This document shows, in pieces, positions 8,909-16,257 of a stretch of DNA of 64,000 nucleotides. The translations under genes were made by a program, and so were the position numbers. This stretch comes from Lewinellaceae bacterium. Its GTDB lineage: Bacteria; Bacteroidota; Bacteroidia; Chitinophagales; Saprospiraceae. How positions within the stretch are numbered: position 1 is the stretch's first letter; each line of letters begins with the position of its first letter. Below the pieces are notes generated by a model. The model was not told where the DNA came from. It did no database searches and saw nothing but the letters and a program-made list of their open reading frames with translations. Where the stretch lies: NCBI GenBank assembly GCA_020636315.1, contig JACJYA010000003.1, forward strand, positions 680,222 to 744,221. Direction: 5' to 3'.

Positions 8909-9559
8909 CTACCCCATTTTTGCCAGCTTGCTGATGTCCAGTTCATCAATGGCCTTTCTGAAGTCCTTCTCCTCTATATTACGGCCTTTCAGGGTGACGA
9001 TAAACCGGTCCCCAACCAACACGTTCAATTCTCCATCCCGGGTTTGGGCGTTGTATTTTTCAAAAGCCTTATGCCCCCCGATCGTGGTAGTGCGTTCGTA
9101 GCCGTTTTCATCTTCCCGGTCAATTTCCACGGTCGCCCAGGCCGCCATTCCCATCAATGCAGCCCCGACGCCGGCAAAATCGACAATAGCAGCTTCCAGC
9201 CTCCCGTCTCCTTCCTTGTATTCCGCTTTGGCAGTGGACATTGTGAAGCCCATAGCGCCTGCTTTCTCCCCACTGTGGGAGGTACGCTCCATTCCGGCAA
9301 GGGTTTCCGGTAACAATTTCTTCAACTCCCGAAAATCGACAACCTCCTTCTTTTCTCCATCTCCCTGCAATGCTTTCTGGACCTCATCCATCGCTTCCTG
9401 GAGGTTCTTGGGTTCACTGTCAGAACCACCTTCGTCATCAGCCGTGGTTTGTTCGGAAGCAGATTCCTTTTTGTTTTCACCATTGGAAGAGCCCCCACAT
9501 CCCAGGTAGAGAAAAACACTAAGGCCAATGGTGGCAATAATCAGTTTTTTGAGTGTCAT
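8909..9559 (-). CDS. predicted lipoprotein, 216 aa
   Basis: A lipoprotein of unknown function. The N-terminus MTLKKLIIATIGLSVFLYLG-C gives a basic start, a hydrophobic stretch and a lipid-modified Cys at 21. A Ser/Glu/Asp-rich linker follows (about 22-50), then a folded part with a hydrophobic phrase AIVDFAGVGAALMGMAAWATVEID around 125-150 and a C-terminal GDRFIVTLKGRNI strand. Acidic residues after the Cys may favour export toward the outer membrane in this phylum. It lies just downstream of the duplicated lysS end on the same strand. Confidence 0.75.
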   Translation of the reverse strand: MTLKKLIIATIGLSVFLYLGCGGSSNGENKKESASEQTTADDEGGSDSEPKNLQEAMDEVQKALQGDGEKKEVVDFRELKKLLPETLAGMERTSHSGEKAGAMGFTMSTAKAEYKEGDGRLEAAIVDFAGVGAALMGMAAWATVEIDREDENGYERTTTIGGHKAFEKYNAQTRDGELNVLVGDRFIVTLKGRNIEEKDFRKAIDELDISKLAKMG

Positions 9560-9575
9560 TATGATATGGTTTTGG

Positions 9576-9692
9576 TTAGCTTATTGTCTCATCATTTTTT
9601 TCGCGCTCGTGAATGCTCCCTTGCGGCCGCATTTACTCGCTTACTTTTTCGTCGTTTCTTTCGCGCTCGTGAATGCTCCCTTGCGGTCGCAT
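9576..9692 (-). repeat. tandem 60-bp duplication of the lysS 3' end
   Basis: Read on the minus strand, the last 20 codons of lysS (MRPQGSIHERERNDEKVSE plus TAA, 9692-9633) are followed at once by a diverged second copy in the same frame (MRPQGSIHEREKNDETIS plus TAA, 9632-9576). The 35-base core at 9661-9694 and 9601-9634 differs at one base (CGGTCGC against CGGCCGC). The first copy is translated and the second lies just after the stop. Family lysS proteins of this phylum usually end near FFPQMRP, so the GSIHERE tail itself may be an acquired repeat. Confidence 0.85.
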
Positions 9693-11405
9693 TTGAGGGA
9701 AGAAGAGGACTTCCTGAATAGAGTGCTGATTCGTAAGGAGCATAGCCAGGCGGTCGATCCCGATGCCGAGGCCGGAAGTAGGCGGCATTCCGTACTCCAG
9801 AGAACGCAGGAAGTCTTCGTCCAGGGCCATAGCTTCTTCATCCCCTCTCGCGGCCAGGCGAAGTTGTTCTTCGAAGCGTTCCCGCTGGTCAATGGGGTCA
9901 TTGAGCTCGGAGTAGGCATTGGCGATCTCTTTGCCGTTGACGAACAATTCAAAACGCTCGACGAGGCCGTCCTTCGAGCGGTGCTTTTTAGCCAGCGGCG
10001 TCATCTCAATGGGATAATCGATGATATAGGTAGGCTGGATGAGGTTGTCCTCCACTTTTTCCCCGAATATCTCATCAATGAGTTTTCCTTTACCCATGCT
10101 GCTGTCCACCTCTATATGCAACTTCCTGCATACGTCGCGCAGGGCGGCCTCATCCATATCGGAAATATCGATGCCGGTATATTCCTCAATGGCTTCATAC
10201 ATACTCAGGCGCCGGTAAGGCCCGGCGTAATCGATCACCTTCCCTTCATACTCCACCTTGGTATGGCCCGTCACCTCCAGAGCGATGTATTCCAGGCATT
10301 GCTCCACCATCTCCATCATCCAGTTGTAGTCTTTGTAGGCCACGTAGATCTCCATAGAGGTGAATTCCGGGTTGTGGGTCCGGTCCATGCCTTCATTGCG
10401 GAACATCTTGCCGATCTCATATACGCCTTCAAAGCCCCCGACGATCAGGCGCTTGAGGTACAGTTCATTGGCGATGCGGAGGTACAACGGCATATCCAAA
10501 GTGTTGTGGTGAGTGCGGAAAGGGCGGGCAGCCGCCCCCCCATGGATAGGCTGCAGAATGGGCGTTTCCACCTCCAGCCAGCCCCGGCCGTCGAAGAACC
10601 GGCGCATGGCGCTGATCAGCCTGGACCGCTTTACGAAGATATCCCGGACGCTGGGGTTAACCGTCAGGTCCACATACCGCTGCCGGTAGCGCTGTTCGGG
10701 GTCGGTAAAAGCATCATAAACGTTGCCTTCCTTATCTCGCTTAACGATGGGCAGAGGCCGAAGCGACTTTCCAAGAAACATCAACTCCCGGACATGAATA
10801 GAAACCTCGCCCGTTCCGGTGGCAAAAATCTCCCCGCGAATACCGATGAAGTCGCCAATGTCCAACAATTTCACCAACTTCTTATATCGCTCTTGTTCTT
10901 CCTCGGTATCGCCGATATCTTTCTTTCCGATGTACAGCTGAATGGTACCGTAGGAATCCTGCAGCTTGGCAAAGGGCCCTCGTTGGCCCATGAAGCGCCC
11001 GGCAATCTGAACTGGCCCTTTTTTGTCTTTTGAATACTCCCCCAAAGCCAGTTCCCTGGCTTCTGCAAAGAAGTCGTCTAAAGGCCGGGGGTTCAGGCCC
11101 GCCTCACTGGCAAGTTCTACCGTTTCAGCAATGGGCAGGTCTTTGGTGAATGTGTCATCAGCCAACAAGGGGGCAGACTTTCCCCGGGTTTTGAAAAGAG
11201 CGTGCATCAATTTGATTGCCTGCTCAGGCCCGATCCCACGGATCTGTTCCAGTAGCTTTGCTAAGGTTGCCTGGTATTGTTCCGTAGTGATTTCATCAGA
11301 CTTGAAATCCACCTTAAATTCTTCGGCGGGAAAAGGATTGAAGCCTAAATCCCGGATCTTTTGTAGGTTTTCCCTTCGGACGATTTCCTGTTCGCTGAGT
11401 TGCAT
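9633..11405 (-). CDS. lysS: lysine--tRNA ligase (class II)
   Basis: Charges tRNA-Lys in the cytoplasm. Class II motifs are present: motif 1 RRFFDGRGWLEVETPIL, motif 2 FRNEGMDRTHNPEFTSMEIY, motif 3 GLGIGIDRLAMLLT. An OB-fold anticodon-binding domain comes first (GRFMGQRGPFAKLQDSYGTI). At 590 residues it is longer than the usual 500-520 or so. About 75-80 extra residues lie at 37-112 between the N-terminal helix (ending VDFKSDEIT) and the OB fold, and read like a small helical domain (KLLEQIRGIGPEQAIKLMHA). A repeat-derived tail ends the protein. A TAnnTTTG box lies 50 bases upstream. Confidence 0.95.
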   Translation of the reverse strand: MQLSEQEIVRRENLQKIRDLGFNPFPAEEFKVDFKSDEITTEQYQATLAKLLEQIRGIGPEQAIKLMHALFKTRGKSAPLLADDTFTKDLPIAETVELASEAGLNPRPLDDFFAEARELALGEYSKDKKGPVQIAGRFMGQRGPFAKLQDSYGTIQLYIGKKDIGDTEEEQERYKKLVKLLDIGDFIGIRGEIFATGTGEVSIHVRELMFLGKSLRPLPIVKRDKEGNVYDAFTDPEQRYRQRYVDLTVNPSVRDIFVKRSRLISAMRRFFDGRGWLEVETPILQPIHGGAAARPFRTHHNTLDMPLYLRIANELYLKRLIVGGFEGVYEIGKMFRNEGMDRTHNPEFTSMEIYVAYKDYNWMMEMVEQCLEYIALEVTGHTKVEYEGKVIDYAGPYRRLSMYEAIEEYTGIDISDMDEAALRDVCRKLHIEVDSSMGKGKLIDEIFGEKVEDNLIQPTYIIDYPIEMTPLAKKHRSKDGLVERFELFVNGKEIANAYSELNDPIDQRERFEEQLRLAARGDEEAMALDEDFLRSLEYGMPPTSGLGIGIDRLAMLLTNQHSIQEVLFFPQMRPQGSIHERERNDEKVSE

Positions 11406-11454
11406 GCGTATTCTGAAGTTTTGCTTTTTCTTTCTAAGGAATGTAAAAGAGATG

Positions 11455-11462
11455 CAAAAATA
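11455..11462 (-). promoter_or_regulatory. -7 promoter element of lysS
   Basis: TATTTTTG on the minus strand matches TAnnTTTG and would give a leader of about 43 bases. It lies in the 151-base gap between divergent lysS and the deacetylase-family gene. Confidence 0.45.
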
Positions 11463-11556
11463 GTTTTTTTGAACTAGTCCTTAAAACCCTGCAGTTGAAT
11501 TTAAACCTTCTGCTCCTGTAAGAAGTTCTCTAGTTCAGCCACAACTAAAGGAGCAA

Positions 11557-12459
11557 ATGTTGAAAATTGCGTATTCACCCATATACAAATACGAATTGCC
11601 CGAGAAGCACCGCTTCCCGATGGTGAAATACGAGCTGCTTCCCGAGCAGCTTCTTTACGAGGGGACGGTAAAGGAAGAAAACTTTTTCCACCCGGAAGCG
11701 CTGGCGGAAGAAACGATCCTTCTGACCCATGAAAAAAGCTACTGGGAAAAACTTAAGAACCAGCAACTGAGCCGAAAGGAAGCCCGGGCGATCGGGTTCC
11801 CCATGTCTGAAAAGCTGGTTCAGCGCGGGCGGCACATCGCCAACGGCACGGTTCAGTGTGCGCTCTACTCCCGGAAATACGGCGTTTCACTTAACGTTGC
11901 CGGAGGCACTCACCATTCCTTTACCTATAAGGGGGAAGGTTTTTGCCTGCTCAACGATATTGCCATTGCCGCCAATTACCTGCTTCACCACAAAATAGCA
12001 GAGAAAATTCTCATTATAGACCTGGACGTACATCAGGGCAACGGCACCGCCCAGATCTTCAGCCAGGAGCCGAGGGTATTTACCTTCAGCATGCACGGCG
12101 CCAAAAACTACCCGGTGCGCAAAGTACCATCTGACCTGGACATTGGACTGCCCGACAAAACTGAAGATGAGGCTTACCTGAAGACCCTTCGCGAGGCTCT
12201 GCCGAGGCTGATCGACAGGGTCCAGCCTCAGCAGGTTTTTTATCTGTCAGGTGTCGATGTGATCCATTCCGATAAGCTGGGCAGGTTGAGCCTGAGCATA
12301 CAAGGCTGCCGGGAACGGGACCGGTTTGTGCTGGAAACCTGCAAAAAGAATGGCCTGCCTGTCGCCATAAGTATGGGCGGCGGCTATTCGGAGCGGCTGG
12401 CCCACATCATCGAGGCTCACGCCAACACCTACCGCCTGGCGCAGGAAATTTATTTTTAG
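11557..12459 (+). CDS. histone deacetylase family protein
   Basis: A zinc-dependent hydrolase of the arginase/deacetylase superfamily, 300 residues, cytoplasmic. Bacterial members remove acetyl groups from proteins (AcuC-like), polyamines or small amides, and the sequence does not decide which. Key residues are all present: the His pair in GGTHHS (119-120), zinc ligands Asp157 and His159 in IDLDVHQGNG and Asp239 in SGVDVIHSDKLGRL, and the catalytic Tyr277 in GGGY. It starts at ATG 11557 (MLKIAYSPIYKYELPEKH), a usual start for the family. It is transcribed away from lysS and has no operon partner. An 824-base non-coding region follows. Confidence 0.92.
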   Translation: MLKIAYSPIYKYELPEKHRFPMVKYELLPEQLLYEGTVKEENFFHPEALAEETILLTHEKSYWEKLKNQQLSRKEARAIGFPMSEKLVQRGRHIANGTVQCALYSRKYGVSLNVAGGTHHSFTYKGEGFCLLNDIAIAANYLLHHKIAEKILIIDLDVHQGNGTAQIFSQEPRVFTFSMHGAKNYPVRKVPSDLDIGLPDKTEDEAYLKTLREALPRLIDRVQPQQVFYLSGVDVIHSDKLGRLSLSIQGCRERDRFVLETCKKNGLPVAISMGGGYSERLAHIIEAHANTYRLAQEIYF

Positions 12460-12507
12460 AAAGTAAAAAGTGCCTGAAAAAGAGAAAGGAGCTTTTCGCA
12501 GAAGGGC

Positions 12508-12539
12508 AAAAAAAAAGTCGCACACTTGATGTGTACGAC
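12508..12539 (-). terminator. intrinsic terminator on the minus strand
   Basis: On the minus strand a 9-bp stem (GTCGTACAC / GTGTGCGAC, one U-G wobble, 5-base loop) is followed by nine T. No protein gene on that strand ends here, so it implies a minus-strand transcript arising in the non-coding region to the right. Confidence 0.6.
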
Positions 12540-12639
12540 CCTTTCAATTATAATCCCATGAACATATCCAAAATTAATCGTTTTGTCTTGCAAAAATATT
12601 TGTCATTTTTTTGAATATGACAAACATTTGGACTAACTT

Positions 12640-12786
12640 CGCCTCAGCTAAGAAAAGAAAAAAAAGAGAATACTACTTTACCTGGCTAATAACAAATTGT
12701 AATCTTATGGAAATTCTCAACTGAGACGACTTAATCCCATGAACATGACCTAATTCGAGGCGAACGCTTTAGTTCGCCTTTTTTAT
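12640..12786 (+). ncRNA. candidate small RNA ending at an intrinsic terminator
   Basis: A TTTG at 12599-12602 and an AACATTTG at 12623-12630, about 20 bases apart, resemble the Bacteroidota -33 and -7 elements. An 8-bp inverted repeat TTTGTCAT / ATGACAAA overlaps them. Transcription from about 12635-12640 would run through two motif copies to the strong terminator at 12757-12786. The frames inside (MEILN and MNMT) are tiny. The RNA is inferred from these signals only. Confidence 0.3.
12757..12786 (+). terminator. intrinsic terminator
   Basis: An 8-bp perfect stem (AGGCGAAC / GTTCGCCT) with a 6-base loop is followed by a run of T. The nearest upstream gene ends about 300 bases away, so it more probably ends a small transcript than the deacetylase-family gene. 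Confidence 0.75.
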
Positions 12787-13225
12787 TCTTTAATGGGATT
12801 GGGTGTTCTCGTAGTGTGTAATGCGTCCCGAAACAGGATTTCGGGACAGCATACCACCAACAAATTATAATCCCATGAACATATTCGATCTGACTTATTT
12901 CAATCAACTTTTTCTCTTACTTCCTCCGTTGCTTATCAATCACAATACAAATATGCAACCATACCCTAGGTAAATCAAAGACAAAATAGAAGCATTGTGA
13001 AAAAAAACAGCTCTTTTTTTAGGCCTGAAAAAATGAAATAAAAGCCTTTAAGCAGGAAAAATGAAGAGCAATTGTGAATTTTTTATTATTTTTTTTCTGC
13101 TCATTTCTCCTTTTTTTAAAGAAAATTTCTTTGCCTTTTCCCTACACGGACAATTTTTACGGCATTTCTCTTTTCTCCGTGCCTGTTCAATACAGATCTT
13201 TATCGTGACACAAGCAGTTAAAAAG

Positions 13226-13253
13226 GCCTTCGGCAGGTTAACCTGCCGAAGGC
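13226..13253 (-). terminator. 28-bp perfect palindrome, terminator of the coiled-coil gene
   Basis: Each 14-base arm reads GCCTTCGGCAGGTT against AACCTGCCGAAGGC with no mismatch. On the minus strand it is followed by CTTTTTAAC, so it should end the transcript of the gene stopping at 13284. T-rich sequence on the other side could let it work both ways. Confidence 0.75.
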
Positions 13254-13283
13254 GCTTCCTTTTTAACTTGGAAATAAATACAC

Positions 13284-14774
13284 TCAGGAGTCTTTTTCTT
13301 CTTCTGCTTCAACTTCCTCTGCATCTGCCTCGGGTTGCTCTTCCGTTTCTTCAAGGGCACTACCCTCGTCCTCTTCTTCAGCGGGCTGAGCCGGCAATTC
13401 CTCTTCAAGTTGTTCCTGCAATTCTTCGATAACATCCTCCACCCGGCCGGCAACTACTTCTGCAACTGCCCGGACCGTATCTACCACATCTTCAAGTGAC
13501 TCTCCCAGTGTATTGGCCAGAGCTTCGCCGAGCGATTCCTTCGGTTCCGATTCCGGCTCTTCCACCTGAGCTGTGTCTTCCTTTCCTTCGCCGACGATCG
13601 CCTCAGCTGCTTTCTCCAGGCCTTCGGAATGCTCTTCCCGGGCTGCGGCTTCCGCTTTGATCTTTTCCTGTATCTTGGCCTCCGCTTCCTTCTTGGCTTG
13701 CTCGATTCGTTCCTTTTCGAGCCTTTTTTCCTCTTTGGCCTCAAGAGCACTGACCCTGCGCTCCAATTCGGTTTTTGTCTGCATCATTTCCCCCAGTTTT
13801 TCCTCTTTAGAGCGAATGCGTTCCTCGATCATTTTGATTTTGGCCTGCCGGATCTGGGCTTCCAGTTGGCCATCGGTCCTGGCGATTTTTCTGTTCTGGA
13901 ATTCCAGGTCATCCCGGTCGCGTTTGATAGAGCGTTCCATTTTCTCGATGGCTGCCAGCAGCCCTTTGTAGCGGCGCCGGATACGCTCCAGAGGAGACCG
14001 GTCGTCGCCGGAGGAGCCAAAGCGCTTTTCCTTTACGGTTTTGAAGGCGGCATCGAGGCGTTCCCATATTTTAGCCCGGTGTTCACGGGTAAACCTGGAG
14101 TCCCGAAATTTGCGCTGGATCTTCTTTAGTTCCTCAAAAACGGGCTGCAGGCGTTTTCCGTCACTGATGCGGCTTTCCACCTCCTCAAGGATCTCAATGA
14201 ATTTTTCATAATTGTCCTTGGAGCGCTCTTTAAATTCCTCATCCATCTTTGACCTCAACTCTTTGAGCTGGCCAAAGAGCTCATTGGTCTTATCCCGCAG
14301 AAAGTCTGCGTGGTCGCGGAACAGGTTGCGTTCCCGAACCTGCCCCTGGACCTTATCCCAGAACCCTTTGAGTTCCTCCCAGAGCTTATCGTCAAACTTG
14401 CTGAGCCGGCCGATGCGCTCTTTGAGGTCTTCGAGCTCGGATTGATAGGCCTGGCTCAATTTCGAGGAAAGAACGATAAACTGCCATTCGGTCTGTGCCC
14501 GGGAGATCAGGTCGGCGCGCTCCACTTTGACCTCTTCGGGCAGCATACTTTCGGAGATGTTGAGGTTTCGTTCAGTTTCAGTATAGCCTTCCGGAAAATC
14601 AAAGGGTTTGTCATCTCTCCAATCATTCATCATTTTTTGGCTGAACTCCTCGGTAGCTATACTTTCAGGAAAGGTAAATACTTTCACTTTATTGTCATCT
14701 GCTAAAAGCTCCAGTGCAACCAAAATACGTTCGTCCTGGGCATTCGCCCCCCAAAGTACAAGCTTGGTCTTCAT
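13284..14774 (-). CDS. large coiled-coil protein with acidic tail, 496 aa
   Basis: I do not recognise the family. From ATG 14774 (MKTKLVLWGANAQDERILVA) there is a compact N-terminal part of about 90 residues, then charged heptad-rich helices over about 95-390 (for example LRDKTNELFGQLKELRSKMD and KEEKRLEKERIEQAKKEAEA), and a strongly acidic C-terminus from about 400 made of Glu/Ala/Pro-rich stretches. There is no signal peptide or membrane segment, so it is predicted cytoplasmic and elongated. A structural or cell-organisation role is possible but is only a guess from shape. A frame from 14822 would add 16 less likely residues. A perfect palindromic terminator follows the stop. Confidence 0.8.
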   Translation of the reverse strand: MKTKLVLWGANAQDERILVALELLADDNKVKVFTFPESIATEEFSQKMMNDWRDDKPFDFPEGYTETERNLNISESMLPEEVKVERADLISRAQTEWQFIVLSSKLSQAYQSELEDLKERIGRLSKFDDKLWEELKGFWDKVQGQVRERNLFRDHADFLRDKTNELFGQLKELRSKMDEEFKERSKDNYEKFIEILEEVESRISDGKRLQPVFEELKKIQRKFRDSRFTREHRAKIWERLDAAFKTVKEKRFGSSGDDRSPLERIRRRYKGLLAAIEKMERSIKRDRDDLEFQNRKIARTDGQLEAQIRQAKIKMIEERIRSKEEKLGEMMQTKTELERRVSALEAKEEKRLEKERIEQAKKEAEAKIQEKIKAEAAAREEHSEGLEKAAEAIVGEGKEDTAQVEEPESEPKESLGEALANTLGESLEDVVDTVRAVAEVVAGRVEDVIEELQEQLEEELPAQPAEEEDEGSALEETEEQPEADAEEVEAEEEKDS

Positions 14775-15026
14775 AACGGTAATTAACTGGTTTTCATTTA
14801 CAATAGGTATGGAGAGGAGCAAAATACGTCTGATAGTGCAACACTCCTGCCAGGTAAATTTCCTGTAAAAATAAGGTGCCTGGCCCCCCCTCCTTACCTT
14901 TCAAGGCCCACAGGGTATGCCAGTTTCAAAATTACAGCTCTTCAAAAATAGCAAAAATGCCGCCGAAAAGGACATTTTTCGCCGCAATTTCTGGCCAGCC
15001 GGTCCCGGGCGCCGATGGCTTCTTCA

Positions 15027-16046
15027 TTATGCTGTGAGCTGCCCGGCCTCGATCAGCCGCTGTTCGAGCAGGTATTCGGCGATCTGGATGGCATTGGTGG
15101 CCGCCCCTTTGCGCAGATTATCCGCAACGACCCACAGGTTCAGCCCATTTGCTACCGATTCATCCCGGCGGATACGGCCGACAAAGACCTCATCGCGGTC
15201 TTTTGCAAAAAGCGGCATGGGGTACCTGTTATTGGCAATATCATCCAGAACAACCACGCCCGGCATAGATTCAAGAAGGCTCCGGGCCTCATCGAGCTCG
15301 TAGGGCCGTTCGAACTCGACATTCACCGCCTCGGAATGCCCGCCGTGAACGGGTACCCGCACTGCGGTGGCCGTCACGCCAATACTATCGTCCTTCAATA
15401 TCTTTCGCGTTTCATTCACCAGTTTCATTTCCTCCTTGGTATAGGCATTGTCCAGGAATACATCACAATGCGGAAGGCAATTTTCAAAAATGGGATAATG
15501 ATATGCCATTTCCTCTTCTTTGGGCTCGTATCCTTTGCGCTCGAGCTGGTATTGCTTTACCGCTTTCATACCCGTACCGGTAAAGGATTGATACGTGGAA
15601 ACGACCAGGCGGCGGATCTTGTACGCCTTATGGAGGGGAGCCAGGGCCATGACCATTTGAATGGTCGAACAATTCGGGTTGGCAATGATGAGGTCGGCCT
15701 TTGTAAGTACCTCCGCATTTACTTCAGGCACTACCAGTTTTTTCCCGGGATCCATCCTCCATGCCGAAGAATTGTCAATGACCACCGTTCCTACTTCAGC
15801 AAATCGAGGCGCCCATTCCAGTGAAGTCCCCCCGCCGGCGGAGAAGATCGCTACATCCGGCCGCGCGGCAATTGCCTCTTCCATACCGATCACCCGATGA
15901 GATCCCCCCCTGAAAAGAACTTCTTTTCCAACTGAACGGGCAGAGGCCACCGGCAAAAATTCGGTAACCGGAAAGTTGCGCTCTTCCAAAACCCGGCACA
16001 TTACATTTCCCACCAGGCCGGTTACTCCTACTACAGCAATTTTCAT
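15027..16046 (-). CDS. asd: aspartate-semialdehyde dehydrogenase
   Basis: Reduces aspartyl 4-phosphate to aspartate semialdehyde with NADPH, the branch point to lysine/diaminopimelate, threonine and methionine. The 339 residues have the family length. An NADP-binding loop GVTGLVGNVM opens the protein. The catalytic Cys126 lies in IANPNCSTIQ, and the substrate-binding Arg and catalytic His237 in VRVPVHGGHSEAVNVEFE. STYQSFTGTG is the usual flexible loop. No aspartokinase gene is nearby. A TAnnTTTG box lies 54 bases upstream of the ATG. Confidence 0.96.
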   Translation of the reverse strand: MKIAVVGVTGLVGNVMCRVLEERNFPVTEFLPVASARSVGKEVLFRGGSHRVIGMEEAIAARPDVAIFSAGGGTSLEWAPRFAEVGTVVIDNSSAWRMDPGKKLVVPEVNAEVLTKADLIIANPNCSTIQMVMALAPLHKAYKIRRLVVSTYQSFTGTGMKAVKQYQLERKGYEPKEEEMAYHYPIFENCLPHCDVFLDNAYTKEEMKLVNETRKILKDDSIGVTATAVRVPVHGGHSEAVNVEFERPYELDEARSLLESMPGVVVLDDIANNRYPMPLFAKDRDEVFVGRIRRDESVANGLNLWVVADNLRKGAATNAIQIAEYLLEQRLIEAGQLTA

Positions 16047-16099
16047 TGTTCCAGTTTTTTAAATTATCCAAATGGGCCAGGGCTGTTATTCCAAGGGGG

Positions 16100-16107
16100 C
16101 AAAGATA
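16100..16107 (-). promoter_or_regulatory. -7 promoter element of asd
   Basis: TATCTTTG on the minus strand matches TAnnTTTG, giving a leader of about 47 bases before ATG 16046. The -33 position is not convincing. Confidence 0.45.
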
Positions 16108-16257
16108 AGAGCAATCTGCTTTTTTTGCCACTTTTTACCCCATACCGGAGGGAAAAATCCCAATTGCGGCCTTACCTCGTAGGTTCAGCAGCCCAATCGG
16201 GAAAATAATGATCCGGACAGGGCTTCTTTTTTTTATATCCGGCTTATTTTTGAGCTT

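Larger units (their letters stand above)
12546..12882. repeat. four-copy motif AATCCCATGAACAT within an 824-base non-coding region
   Basis: The motif TATAATCCCATGAACAT occurs at 12546-12565 and 12861-12882. A shortened copy (TTAATCCCATGAACAT) is at 12731-12746 and a degenerate one (AATTGTAATCTTATGGAA) at 12694-12712. The copies at 12692 and 12861 also share a preceding CAAATT. Three copies sit beside or near a small hairpin, including a perfect 9-bp one at 12825-12847 (GTCCCGAAA / TTTCGGGAC). Translated from the ATG, the frames are only 4 to 32 codons long, so protein coding is doubtful. The region 12460-13283 holds no gene I can support. Confidence 0.6.

Noticed and set aside
9528..11033. 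A 501-codon open frame on the plus strand opposite lysS.
   Set aside because: It overlaps lysS over most of its length and has no recognisable motif. Long antisense frames are expected at this GC content.
14957..14987. A possible terminator after asd (TTTTCGGC-rich stem with a T run).
   Set aside because: The stem has about six pairs and then mismatches, so it is not convincing.
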